A DNA stretch of 27,529 nt. It comes from CAZCAC01 sp964496575. GTDB taxonomy: Bacteria; Planctomycetota; UBA1135; GCA-002686595. The position numbers were made by a program, and so were the translations under genes. Below the pieces are notes generated by a model. The model had not been told where the DNA came from. It did no database searches and saw nothing but the letters and a program-made list of their open reading frames with translations. Shown piece after piece: positions 8,683 through 16,601 of this stretch (within the stretch, counting starts at the first letter, position 1; each line of letters starts with the position of its first letter). The DNA lies in NCBI GenBank assembly GCA_964496575.1, contig CAZCAC010000118.1, forward strand, positions 1-27,529, read 5' to 3'.

Positions 8683-9614
8683 AGGTCTCCATCGTCATCC
8701 CCACGCTGAACGGCGGTGAGCTCCTCGGCGAGGTCCTGGAGGCGATCGAAGCGCAGGAGTATGAACGCGGCGAGGTCGAGATCGTGGCGATCGACTCGGG
8801 ATCGACCGACGGAACGCGAGAGCGACTGGAGGCACGCGACGTACAGCTGACCACGATCGCTCGCGACGAGTTCGACCATGGCGCGACGCGGGATCTCGGA
8901 ATCTCGAAGACGAGCGGGGAGATCGTCGTCCTGTTGGTGCAGGACGCGATCCCGGCAAATCCTCGCTGGCTGGAGGGTCTGGTGCGAGAGTTCGACGATC
9001 CGGCAGTTGCCGCGACCTGTTGTCGCCAGCTCCCCCGGGAGGATGCGTTCGCCTACGACGCCCTGGAGCTCGGTCGTTCCTTCGTCGGCAGGACGGAGCC
9101 ACGCTGCGGACGGCTGGAGCCGGGTGAGGAGCTCGAGTCCCTGACCGCCTGGGAGCGGATGGAGCGGTGTACCCTCGACAACGTCTGCAGCGCGCTGCGT
9201 CGATCGGTATGGGAGGAGCTCCCGTTCGGCCGCTGCGCCTTCGGCGAGGACAGTCGCTGGGCGCACCGCGCGATCCTCTCCGGCCACGCCATCACCTACA
9301 CCGCCGCCGCGCAGGTGGTTCATTCTCACCGGCGGTCGATCCTCTACGAGTACCGCCGCACCTACCTCTCCCACTACCTCCTGTACGAGCTGTTCGGACT
9401 GCGAACCGTGCCCGATCACCGCACGGCGTGGCGTTCGCTGTTCTCCGCGGGGGAGTGGGTCCGGACCTGCCTCCGGCGGGAGGTTGGCTGGCCGCGCCGG
9501 ATCAGAGAGGCGCTGCGCGCGCCGGTGGAGCGGTACGTGACCGCCCTCGCACAGTACCGCGGCGCCCGCGATGCCGCACTGGGACGGAAGGCGAGGGACT
9601 TCGCTCGGATCTGA
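8679..9614 (+). CDS. GT2 family (rhamnosyltransferase-like) glycosyltransferase
   Basis: A 311-aa GT-A fold enzyme. The opening KVSIVIPTLNGGELL and VAIDSGSTDGTRE are the classic GT2 nucleotide-binding elements. EFDHGATRDLG and LLVQDAIP match motifs of the rhamnosyltransferase branch (F-x-HG-x-TRN and QDA-x-P). It is cytoplasmic, with no clear membrane segment. It begins with GTG, overlapping the stop of the preceding GT4 gene by four bases, so the two should be made together and probably add successive sugars to one glycan. The specific sugar is inference; only the family is clear. Confidence 0.88.
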   Translation: MKVSIVIPTLNGGELLGEVLEAIEAQEYERGEVEIVAIDSGSTDGTRERLEARDVQLTTIARDEFDHGATRDLGISKTSGEIVVLLVQDAIPANPRWLEGLVREFDDPAVAATCCRQLPREDAFAYDALELGRSFVGRTEPRCGRLEPGEELESLTAWERMERCTLDNVCSALRRSVWEELPFGRCAFGEDSRWAHRAILSGHAITYTAAAQVVHSHRRSILYEYRRTYLSHYLLYELFGLRTVPDHRTAWRSLFSAGEWVRTCLRREVGWPRRIREALRAPVERYVTALAQYRGARDAALGRKARDFARI

Positions 9615-9721
9615 CGGGGCGACGGGTCCGTGGCGAGCCGGGGCACCTCGATCTCCACGAACCACGAGCGACCGGAGGGGAGTCACGCTACCCTGACGGC
9701 CGCCCCAACCGAGAGACTCCC

Positions 9722-11626
9722 ATGCCCGGCACCCCCCGAATCGCGGGACGCGTCTTCCCGCGCGCCTTCTTCCCCCTGCTCCTCGCCCTCGCCACCCCGG
9801 GCCTCGCTCAGGACACGGAGGATTTCACCGCTGTCCTGCGCGAGCGCTTCACCAAGAGCGAGCACCGGATCGAGATGCGCGACGGCGTGTCCCTGTACAC
9901 CGCGATCTACCACCCCCAGGACACCTCGCAACCGTGGCCGATCCTGATCGCGCGCACGCCCTACGGCGCGCAGCCCTACGGCGAGGACGAGTTTCCCGAT
10001 CGCTTCGGGCCCAACCCCGAGTTCATCCACGAGGACTACATCCAGGTGGTGCAGGACGTGCGCGGCCGCTTCATGTCGGAAGGTGAGTACGTCAACATGC
10101 GGCCACATATCGCCGACAAGCAGAGCCCGAAGGACATCGACGAGAGCAGTGACACCTGGGACACGATCGAGTGGCTGGTGAACAACGTTCCGAACAACAA
10201 CGGGCGCGTCGGGCTGTACGGCATCTCCTACCTCGGCTTCTACGCCTCCGCCGGGATGATCGACGCCCACCCTGCCCTGCTCGCGGTCACTCCCGAGGCG
10301 CCGATCGCCGACTGGTACTTCGACGACTTCCACCACCACGGCGCGTTCTTCCTAGCCGACTGCTTCGGTTTCTTCTACAGCTTCGGCCGGGCGCGTGAAG
10401 AGTTGACCACCATCTGGCCGCCGCGTTTCCAGTTCCCGACTCCCGACGGCTACGAGTTCTTCCTCGAGCTCGGCCCGCTCGGTCGAGTGAACGAGCTCCA
10501 CTACCACGGCGAGATCGGATTCTGGAACGATTGTCTCCGCCATCCCGACTACGACGACTACTGGCAGGCGCGCAACATCCTCCCCCACCTCAGAAACGTC
10601 GCCCCGTCGGTGATGACCGTCGGCGGCTGGTACGACGCGGAGGATCTCTACGGCTCCCTCAACACCTACTACCACACCGAGCGGAACAACCCCGACGTCT
10701 CCAACGTGCTGGTCATGGGCCCCTGGCCGCACGGTGGCTGGGCGCGCGTAGACGGGGATCGTCTCGGCGACATCGAGTTCGGGGCCGAGACTTCCCACTT
10801 CTTCCGCCAGGAGATCGGGCTGCCCTTCTTCGACCACCACCTCAAGGGCAAGGGCGAGCTCGACCTGCCCGAGGCCACCGTCTTCGAGACCGGTGCCAAC
10901 CGCTGGCGCCGCTTCGACGACTGGCCGCCGGCCGAGACCGAGACCGGAAAGCTGTGGCTGCACGCGGGCGGCGGTCTCGCCTTCGAGCCGCCCTCGTGGA
11001 CCGGAGCACCCTACGACGAGTTCGTCAGCGATCCGGCGCACCCGGTCCCCTCCACCGAGCGCATCGCCACCAGCACGCCCCGCGAGTACATGACCGATGA
11101 CCAGCGCTTCGCCGCACGCCGCCCCGACGTCCTGGTCTACCGTTCCGAGATCCTCGAGGAACCGGTCACCCTCGCCGGCCCGATCGTCGCCGATCTCTGG
11201 GTCTCGACCAGCGCGGGCGACGCCGACTGGGTGGTGAAGCTGATCGACGTCCTGCCCGGCGACACCGCCGATCCCGGCGAGCTGCGCGAGGGGCAGCGGA
11301 TGGGCAGCTACCAGATGATGGTACGCAGCGAGGTCTTGCGCGGCCGCTACCGCGACGGCTACGACACACCGAAGCCCTACACCCCGGACGAGCCGACGCG
11401 CACGCGGGTCCTGCTGCAGGACGTGTTGCACACCTTCGGGAAGGGCCACCGGATCATGGTCCAGGTCCAGAGCAGCTGGTTCCCGATGGTCGACCGCAAC
11501 CCGCAGAAGTACGTCGAGAACATCTTCCTCGCCGGGGAGGAGGACTTCATCCCGGCGACGCACCGCGTGTACTGCGCCGAGGCGTTTCCCTCGCACCTGA
11601 TCGTCGGGCTCCTGCCCGCCGACTGA
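9722..11626 (+). CDS. Secreted CocE/NonD-type serine hydrolase (S15-like)
   Basis: A 634-aa alpha/beta hydrolase with a Sec signal peptide (hydrophobic residues about 12-27, cleavage near GLAQ). The N-terminal domain has RDGVSLYTAIYHP and the nucleophile elbow GLYGISYLGF (S169). Candidate acid and base are D305 in VGGWYDAEDLYG and H337 in GPWPHGGW, the order expected for X-Pro dipeptidyl-peptidase/CocE acyl hydrolases. The C-terminal jelly-roll domain (TLAGPIVADLWVSTSAGDAD onward) is also typical. It probably cleaves an ester or amide outside the cytoplasm; the substrate is unknown. The frame is open far upstream through the preceding gene, but only ATG 9722 gives a signal peptide. The last 265 residues are duplicated at 14961-15759. 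The methyltransferase gene starts 14 bases after the stop. Confidence 0.9.
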   Translation: MPGTPRIAGRVFPRAFFPLLLALATPGLAQDTEDFTAVLRERFTKSEHRIEMRDGVSLYTAIYHPQDTSQPWPILIARTPYGAQPYGEDEFPDRFGPNPEFIHEDYIQVVQDVRGRFMSEGEYVNMRPHIADKQSPKDIDESSDTWDTIEWLVNNVPNNNGRVGLYGISYLGFYASAGMIDAHPALLAVTPEAPIADWYFDDFHHHGAFFLADCFGFFYSFGRAREELTTIWPPRFQFPTPDGYEFFLELGPLGRVNELHYHGEIGFWNDCLRHPDYDDYWQARNILPHLRNVAPSVMTVGGWYDAEDLYGSLNTYYHTERNNPDVSNVLVMGPWPHGGWARVDGDRLGDIEFGAETSHFFRQEIGLPFFDHHLKGKGELDLPEATVFETGANRWRRFDDWPPAETETGKLWLHAGGGLAFEPPSWTGAPYDEFVSDPAHPVPSTERIATSTPREYMTDDQRFAARRPDVLVYRSEILEEPVTLAGPIVADLWVSTSAGDADWVVKLIDVLPGDTADPGELREGQRMGSYQMMVRSEVLRGRYRDGYDTPKPYTPDEPTRTRVLLQDVLHTFGKGHRIMVQVQSSWFPMVDRNPQKYVENIFLAGEEDFIPATHRVYCAEAFPSHLIVGLLPAD

Positions 11627-12664
11627 CGGCTCTCGCCCTCATGGCCAGGCTCCTCGATCGAATCGCACGTAAGCTCGTGCCCTCGGTGCCGGTGCTCTCC
11701 CACCGCCGCTTCCTGATGGTGGTGGTGGACGCGGTCGACGCGTTGATCTCGCTGCCGTTCCAGGAGTTCCGCGACCTCCCTCCGAACCGCTTTCGCATCC
11801 GCGTCGGGGTCGGCAATCGCCTCTTCTTCAACCAGGCGCAGTTCCTGAACTACGGAGCGCAGACCTGGAACTGGCTCTTCGGGAGCGGGCTGGCGGACAA
11901 TCGTTCGCACGTCCTGGAGATCGGCAGTGGCTGTGGGCGCGCGGCGATGGCCCTGGCGAAACTCGGCTTCCAGGGGCACTACACCGGAATCGACGTCGAC
12001 CGGGAGATGATCGAGTGGTGTCGGTCGAAGCTCGGCGCGCCGAATCTCGTCTTCGAGCACGCCGACGTGTTCAGCAAGGTGTACCACCCCGAGGGCGAGC
12101 GGGAGGAGTACCGGGTCCCTGTCGAGGACGCGAGCCAGGACCTCGTCTTCTCCCAGTCCCTCTTCACCCACCTCCTCGAGGAGGACCTCGCCAACTACGT
12201 GCGCGAGAGCGCGCGGGTGCTGAAGCCCGGCCGTTCGATGGCGATGGGGGTCTTCTGCCTCGACGACATGCGCGAGGCGGGGACTCTCGGTGGCCGCTGG
12301 ACCTTCCAGCACTCGCGCGGGCACAGCCACCTGGAGAGCACCGAGCTCCCCGAAGCCGCCGTGGCCTACGAGCGAGACTTCCTGATCGGGCTGTGCCGGG
12401 ACGCGGGTTTCTCCGAGGTGAGCATCGAGGCCGCCGCGCCGCAGAGCATCCTGATCTGCCGGCTCTAGCCACGCCGCCGGTCGCAGAGCCTCATCGGGGC
12501 GAGCGAGGTCCACGGCGCGGAGACGCCCCGCTGGACATCATCGGAGGGGGGCCTCCCGAGGGGTCGAGGCGCCGCGGAGAGTAAAGGAAGTCGACACCTC
12601 CTCGATCCCGGCCACCGATGGTTCCGCCGGTCGACCGCCCCGGTGATAATCAGCCGAGAATGGG
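10828..12664 (+). repeat. Segmental duplication, copy A
   Basis: From 10828 the sequence repeats at 14961 in the same orientation (offset 4133 through the coding part). The repeat covers hydrolase residues 370-634, the whole methyltransferase and about 195 bases beyond it, ending at the shared 'gataatcagccgagaatgg'. The hydrolase segment shows one visible substitution in about 800 bases. Substitutions cluster in about 11763-12050 and after about 12390, with a near-identical stretch between. Copy B lacks about 57 bases of the downstream flank. Confidence 0.97.
11641..12468 (+). CDS. SAM-dependent methyltransferase (copy A)
   Basis: A 275-aa class I methyltransferase. An N-terminal extension of about 70 residues precedes the Rossmann core. 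Motif I is VLEIGSGCGRAAMALA, followed by the acidic loop YTGIDVDREMIEWC and by LVFSQSLFTHLLEEDLANYV and SARVLKPG, typical of the family. It lacks a signal peptide. The gene sits 14 bases after the hydrolase stop with no clear Shine-Dalgarno sequence, so expression by read-through from the hydrolase is likely. The acceptor is unknown; the neighbouring glycosyltransferases make a glycan or lipid acceptor possible, which is inference. Nearly identical to the copy at 15774. Confidence 0.9.
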   Translation: MARLLDRIARKLVPSVPVLSHRRFLMVVVDAVDALISLPFQEFRDLPPNRFRIRVGVGNRLFFNQAQFLNYGAQTWNWLFGSGLADNRSHVLEIGSGCGRAAMALAKLGFQGHYTGIDVDREMIEWCRSKLGAPNLVFEHADVFSKVYHPEGEREEYRVPVEDASQDLVFSQSLFTHLLEEDLANYVRESARVLKPGRSMAMGVFCLDDMREAGTLGGRWTFQHSRGHSHLESTELPEAAVAYERDFLIGLCRDAGFSEVSIEAAAPQSILICRL

Positions 12665-12666
12665 AA

Positions 12667-12818
12667 GTGTGCCCGCGATGATCGAACCGATCAGGATCAA
12701 CGCCCTCGTGCGCAGTCACCGGTGACCCCGGCCGGAGTTGGGCCGCAGAAACGGTCGCTAGCTCATACACTGGCCGGTGTTGAGGCTCGATCGAGTTCTT
12801 GGACACGACGGGGTTCAA
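12667..12818 (+). repeat. Left arm of diverged inverted repeat around the two-gene unit
   Basis: Reads on the plus strand like the minus strand of 14517-14670. Shared blocks include gtgtgcc at the outer edge, atcaac....cct.....cgc.gtc.ccgg, aaacggtcgc, ctggccggtg and cgatcgagtt..tggacacgac, in the same order and spacing. Overall identity is roughly 70-80% by eye. The left arm starts immediately after the end of duplication copy A. Both arms read as related peptide in one frame (for example WPVLRxDRVxGHD), so the arms may derive from a small coding sequence. Confidence 0.75.
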
Positions 12819-12850
12819 CGTAGGATCCGAGCCGGGGGGCGGCCGGATTA

Positions 12851-12882
12851 CCTGCAGGGCTCTTGACAGTGCCTTCTGCAGG
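12851..12882 (+). promoter_or_regulatory. Hairpin with embedded TTGACA upstream of the two-gene unit
   Basis: CCTGCAG (12851-12857) pairs with CTGCAGG (12876-12882), and GGC with GCC inside it, leaving a loop that contains a perfect -35-like TTGACA (12863-12868). A convincing -10 at 17 bases is not visible. The first 15 bases from 12854 differ by one base from the terminal repeat of the 205-bp element at 26202. Confidence 0.35.
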
Positions 12883-12942
12883 CGCGAATGTGGAGCAAGC
12901 GCTCGAGAGTTCAAGCGGAAGCTCGAAGTGACATTGCTCGAA

Positions 12943-12948
12943 GGGAGG
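12943..12948 (+). promoter_or_regulatory. Strong Shine-Dalgarno sequence (GGGAGG)
   Basis: GGGAGG lies seven bases before ATG 12956 and fixes that start. Most neighbouring genes have weak or no Shine-Dalgarno sequence. Confidence 0.7.
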
Positions 12949-12955
12949 GCAATCA

Positions 12956-13627
12956 ATGGCTGTGGCGTCACTAGTTCGTCTCCTCATTCTCTCCACGATG
13001 CTTGTGATGGGAGGTGCCACCGCGGAGGCACAGGATCTTGGCATCAATGGCCGACCCGGGCTGGGGACTGACCCCGCAGGTCCAGCCTACACCTTGCAGG
13101 ACATGGTCGACCACATCGCTGTCACCCACGGACCCACGATTGCCGACCAGGTATTGGATGACCTCACCCCACCTGACGCCAAGATCCAGGTGGGCGAGAT
13201 CTTTGGGCACGATATCCTCGGGGCTCATGATTCGGATACGATCCTGATCAACACCAGGGGGCCTCATGGAAAGATCTGGTTGTCATGCTTTGAGGCCGCA
13301 ATGGTCCTCTACCACGAGTATGAGCACTGTCAGGCTGCGCGGGCAGCTGGGACTGCAAGAGACCCTCTGACGGCAGACGAATTATGCGGTGCTTGTGAGC
13401 ACGCATTCAGGCACTACAACCTCACCAGGACCATTGCCTATGTCAAGTGCCCTGTGGAACTGGGCGAGGACCCGGAGCCTGTGTGGCGGAGTCTCCGCGC
13501 CAACAATGCCGTTGGTGACCGTCATTTTGAGAACTGCTCGAGCGAGGATTGCCCTGAGGGGCATGCTTCCGCAGCATCCGTTCGGACCATGGCACATCGC
13601 GCCGAATTCCAGTGCTACTATCAATGA
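12956..13627 (+). CDS. Secreted HEXXH (zincin-like) Cys-rich protein
   Basis: A 223-aa protein with a Sec signal peptide (hydrophobic residues about 5-22, cleavage near AEAQ). A zinc-protease-like HEXXH motif is present as YHEYEHCQAA (H120, E121, H124). About 20 residues later comes DELCGACEHAFRHYN, which could supply a third ligand. At least eight Cys follow or flank the motif (C125, CGAC, KCP, NCSSEDC, FQC), suggesting disulfides in an extracytoplasmic protein. I do not recognise a named family, and protease activity is not shown. It overlaps the next gene by ATGA, so both products are made together. Base composition is less GC-rich than the flanking duplicated genes, consistent with separate origin. 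Confidence 0.8.
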   Translation: MAVASLVRLLILSTMLVMGGATAEAQDLGINGRPGLGTDPAGPAYTLQDMVDHIAVTHGPTIADQVLDDLTPPDAKIQVGEIFGHDILGAHDSDTILINTRGPHGKIWLSCFEAAMVLYHEYEHCQAARAAGTARDPLTADELCGACEHAFRHYNLTRTIAYVKCPVELGEDPEPVWRSLRANNAVGDRHFENCSSEDCPEGHASAASVRTMAHRAEFQCYYQ

Positions 13628-14463
13628 GAACCACGATCATCTTCTCGACTGCCGTCCTCGCCGTAATCTCTACGTTTGCCTTCCGGCAGTCCGGGACCAA
13701 TCCGACTCCCATTCCCCCTGTCCCGATCTCTCCTCCGGCCACGGCCTGGCCCTTTCAAACCGTCGTGTTCTCTCCCCCAGAGCCCTCGGGATATGAGGCT
13801 GTCGGTCAAGTTGGTGTCAGGACACGCGGAAGGGAGCTTTACATCAGCTGGTCTTACGAGATTCCAGACGGTGATAGCATCTTCTCGACTCAGCGTTTCC
13901 TACTCTCGTACTGGCCAACTGCGGCTCAAGCGGTAGAGGGGGACCTCGTCGTCGCCGGTGTGAGAGAGGTCGATGGATACACTGTGATCGAGCGCTGGAC
14001 TCTCTCCTACCCTCCCTTACCGCAGACAGGCGGAGGATACGAGGTGGTCGTGGTCGGCACTGAGTCACTCTACGAGTCCGCCGATCCGAACCTGGGGTAC
14101 GTGCGAATGATGTCCGGGCTCTACAGGGAGTCTGGCGAGATGGAGGAGGTTCTTGTCTTGTATGGGGGTGGAAATGTGCTCCACACGCTCGATGCGGTGA
14201 GCGGTTTCCACGGGGAGATCCTCAACTCGTCCCAGTCTCCGGAACTCGCCAGTGCAGTGTGGGACTTCATCACCGCCGCGGATCATGCCAGCAGTGGTTA
14301 CGTGTACCTTTTCAACTACGATCCCGACGGCTACGGCGTAGATCACCTGGCGCTCTTCGACGCAGACAGAAACGGGACGATCGACAGTTGGCAAGTGCTC
14401 GATGAAGCGGATTGGGAATCTCTCGGTCCAATGGGTGAGTGGAATGGGTTCCTCGGCGGGTAG
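13624..14463 (+). CDS. Secreted protein with an EF-hand-like Ca-binding loop
   Basis: A 279-aa product from ATG 13624, whose ATGA overlaps the upstream stop; an in-frame alternative start at 13612 is less likely. The N-terminus (RTTIIFSTAVLAVISTFAF) is a signal peptide or anchor, followed by a Pro-rich stretch (TNPTPIPPVPISPPATAWP). The rest looks beta-rich and ends with DADRNGTIDSWQVLDE, which fits a D-x-D-x-N-G calcium loop. YNYDPDGYG-type acidic turns occur just before it. The function is unknown. Translational coupling to the HEXXH protein suggests an inhibitor, substrate or partner of it, which is inference. A perfect hairpin lies just after the stop. Confidence 0.75.
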   Translation: MRTTIIFSTAVLAVISTFAFRQSGTNPTPIPPVPISPPATAWPFQTVVFSPPEPSGYEAVGQVGVRTRGRELYISWSYEIPDGDSIFSTQRFLLSYWPTAAQAVEGDLVVAGVREVDGYTVIERWTLSYPPLPQTGGGYEVVVVGTESLYESADPNLGYVRMMSGLYRESGEMEEVLVLYGGGNVLHTLDAVSGFHGEILNSSQSPELASAVWDFITAADHASSGYVYLFNYDPDGYGVDHLALFDADRNGTIDSWQVLDEADWESLGPMGEWNGFLGG

Positions 14464-14473
14464 ACTCTACCCA

Positions 14474-14490
14474 CCATATGCGCCATATGG
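14474..14490 (+). terminator. Perfect short hairpin after the two-gene unit
   Basis: CCATATG and CATATGG pair perfectly around a 3-nt loop, 11 bases after the stop codon at 14463. There is no T-run after it, so a terminator role is only possible. Confidence 0.3.
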
Positions 14491-14516
14491 AGGATGCCTA
14501 TTCACGGCGTGATTAC

Positions 14517-14670
14517 TGAGCCCGCTCGTCGTGTCCAGAAACTCGATCGAACCTCAGCACCGGCCAGAGTAGGAACTTGCGACCGTTTGTGCCCTCTGAT
14601 CGCTGCCGGAGGTTCCGGCGACCGCGGATCAGGATGTTGATCATTGTCGGTCCGAGCGCCCGAGGCACAC
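14517..14670 (-). repeat. Right arm of diverged inverted repeat
   Basis: Minus-strand counterpart of 12667-12818. On the minus strand it contains an open frame (MINILIRGRRNL... ending RVSGHDERAQ at 14513) that the left arm has lost through an in-frame stop. The arm abuts the decayed aminotransferase gene. Together the arms bracket a 1.5-kb two-gene unit. Confidence 0.7.
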
Positions 14671-14909
14671 ATCCCCCACCGTCTCGCCAAGACACTGGGC
14701 GCACCCATACTGCTCACGCCGCACCTCTCTCAGCGACCGATCGAGGATCGAGGGCGCGCAAGCCATCTCCTCGTCGCTGACTGTGAGCGGCGGCATCAGC
14801 GTCAGCACGTTTGCCCCCCGGACACTCTGAAGGAGAGGCCCCGACTCAGGCACGCGTACTTCACCTCTTCGGCCTCGTCCACGGCGGGTCGGCCGTCCCG
14901 TGTGCGGCT
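14641..14909 (-). pseudogene. C-terminal remnant of a class III aminotransferase, frameshifted
   Basis: Read on the minus strand, one frame gives RDGRPAVDEAEEV then KYACLSRGLSFRVS. A second frame gives NVLTLMPPLTVSDEE, then ILDRSLREV. Joined, these match the C-terminus of PLP-dependent class III aminotransferases (GLSFKVSxGNVLTLxPPLTI...), a family pattern I recognise from memory. The switch of frame falls at a run of six C/G (14814-14819). Everything upstream of the C-terminus is missing: the homology stops close to the left junction of duplication copy B. The gene is dead; it was probably cut by the rearrangement that placed copy B. Confidence 0.7.
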
Positions 14910-14960
14910 CGAGGAGGAGATGGATCTCGGCGATCACCGAGCAGGAGGTTATCGAACCTA

Positions 14961-15759
14961 CTTCGACCACCACCTCAAGGGCAAGGGCGAGCTCGACCTG
15001 CCCGAAGCCACCGTCTTCGAGACCGGTGCCAACCGCTGGCGCCGCTTCGACGACTGGCCGCCGGCCGAGACCGAGACCGGAAAGCTGTGGCTGCACGCGG
15101 GCGGCGGTCTCGCCTTCGAGCCGCCCTCGTGGACCGGAGCACCCTACGACGAGTTCGTCAGCGATCCGGCGCACCCGGTCCCCTCCACCGAGCGCATCGC
15201 CACCAGCACGCCCCGCGAGTACATGACCGATGACCAGCGCTTCGCCGCACGCCGCCCCGACGTCCTGGTCTACCGTTCCGAGATCCTCGAGGAACCGGTC
15301 ACCCTCGCCGGCCCGATCGTCGCCGATCTCTGGGTCTCGACCAGCGCGGGCGACGCCGACTGGGTGGTGAAGCTGATCGACGTCCTGCCCGGCGACACCG
15401 CCGATCCCGGCGAGCTGCGCGAGGGGCAGCGGATGGGCAGCTACCAGATGATGGTACGCAGCGAGGTCTTGCGCGGCCGCTACCGCGACGGCTACGACAC
15501 ACCGAAGCCCTACACCCCGGACGAGCCGACGCGCACGCGGGTCCTGCTGCAGGACGTGTTGCACACCTTCGGGAAGGGCCACCGGATCATGGTCCAGGTC
15601 CAGAGCAGCTGGTTCCCGATGGTCGACCGCAACCCGCAGAAGTACGTCGAGAACATCTTCCTCGCCGGGGAGGAGGACTTCATCCCGGCGACGCACCGCG
15701 TGTACTGCGCCGAGGCGTTTCCCTCGCACCTGATCGTCGGGCTCCTGCCCGCCGACTGA
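14961..15759 (+). pseudogene. Truncated CocE/S15-like hydrolase (C-terminal 265 residues)
   Basis: Matches residues 370-634 of the hydrolase at 9722 with no visible amino-acid change, but starts abruptly at 14961. It lacks the signal peptide and the candidate triad S169, D305 and H337. An open frame runs back to 14644, but that part is the antisense of the aminotransferase remnant, not hydrolase sequence. If expressed, it would give only the jelly-roll domain and the end of the hydrolase. It is followed after 14 bases by the intact methyltransferase copy, as in copy A. Confidence 0.9.
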
Positions 15760-15773
15760 CGGCTCTCGCCCTC

Positions 15774-16601
15774 ATGGCCAGGCTCCTCGATCGAATCGCA
15801 CGTAAGCTCGTGCCCTCGGTGCCGGTGCTCTCCCACCGCCGCTTCCTGATGGTGGTGGTGGACGCGGTCGACGCGTTGATCTCGCTGCCGTTCCGGGAGT
15901 TCCGCAACCTCCCTCCGAACCGTTTTCGCATCCGCGTCGGGGTCGGCAATCGACTCTTCTTCAACCAGGCTCAGTTCCTGAACTACGGAGCGCAGACCTG
16001 GAACTGGCTCTTCGGGAGCGGCCTGGCGGACAACCGCTCAGACGTTCTGGAGATCGGCTGTGGCTGCGGGCGCGCGGCGATGGCCCTGGCGAACCTCGGC
16101 TTCCAGGGGCACTACACCGGCATCGACGTCGATCGGGAGATGATCGAGTGGTGTCGGTCGAAGCTCGGCGCGCCGAACCTCGTCTTCGAGCACGCCGACG
16201 TGTTCAGCAAGGTGTACCACCCCGAGGGCGAGCGGGAGGAGTACCGGGTCCCTGTCGAGGACGCGAGCCAGGACCTCGTCTTCTCCCAGTCCCTCTTCAC
16301 CCACCTCCTCGAGGAGGACCTCGCCAACTACGTGCGCGAGAGCGCGCGGGTGCTGAAGCCCGGCCGTTCGATGGCGATGGGGGTCTTCTGCCTCGACGAC
16401 ATGCGCGAGGCGGGGACTCTCGGTGGCCGCTGGACCTTCCAGCACTCGCGCGGGCACAGCCACCTGGAGAGCACCGAGCTCCCCGAAGCCGCCGTGGCCT
16501 ACGAGCGAGACTTCCTGATCGGGCTCTGCCGGGACGCGGGTCTCTCCGAGGTGGGCATCGAGGCCGCCTCGCCGCAGAGCATCCTGATCTGCCGGCGCTA
16601 G
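15774..16601 (+). CDS. SAM-dependent methyltransferase (copy B)
   Basis: A 275-aa paralogue of the gene at 11641, intact. Differences seen: Q to R and D to N (SLPFREFRNL), H to D and S to C in motif I (DVLEIGCGCGR, closer to the usual E-x-G-C-G), K to N after it, and four near the C-terminus (F to L, S to G, A to S, L to R). Many differences in the first divergent block are third-position, and the frame is kept, so it looks selected rather than decaying. With its hydrolase partner truncated, its transcription may start within the truncated copy or the remnant upstream. Substrate unknown. Confidence 0.88.
   Translation: MARLLDRIARKLVPSVPVLSHRRFLMVVVDAVDALISLPFREFRNLPPNRFRIRVGVGNRLFFNQAQFLNYGAQTWNWLFGSGLADNRSDVLEIGCGCGRAAMALANLGFQGHYTGIDVDREMIEWCRSKLGAPNLVFEHADVFSKVYHPEGEREEYRVPVEDASQDLVFSQSLFTHLLEEDLANYVRESARVLKPGRSMAMGVFCLDDMREAGTLGGRWTFQHSRGHSHLESTELPEAAVAYERDFLIGLCRDAGLSEVGIEAASPQSILICRR

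Noticed and set aside
9167..9721. A longer N-terminus for the CocE/S15 hydrolase
   Set aside because: It would overlap the GT2 gene out of frame and bury the signal peptide at residue 190. ATG 9722 is far more likely.
14641..15729. Minus-strand open frame of 362 codons
   Set aside because: Most of it is the antisense of the truncated hydrolase copy; the same antisense peptide occurs opposite copy A. Only its last part, below 14860, contains real (aminotransferase) sequence.
14644..15759. A 371-codon plus-strand gene with a new N-terminus on the hydrolase fragment
   Set aside because: The first 106 codons are the antisense of the aminotransferase remnant and lack any signal peptide. It is a chance open frame, not a designed fusion.
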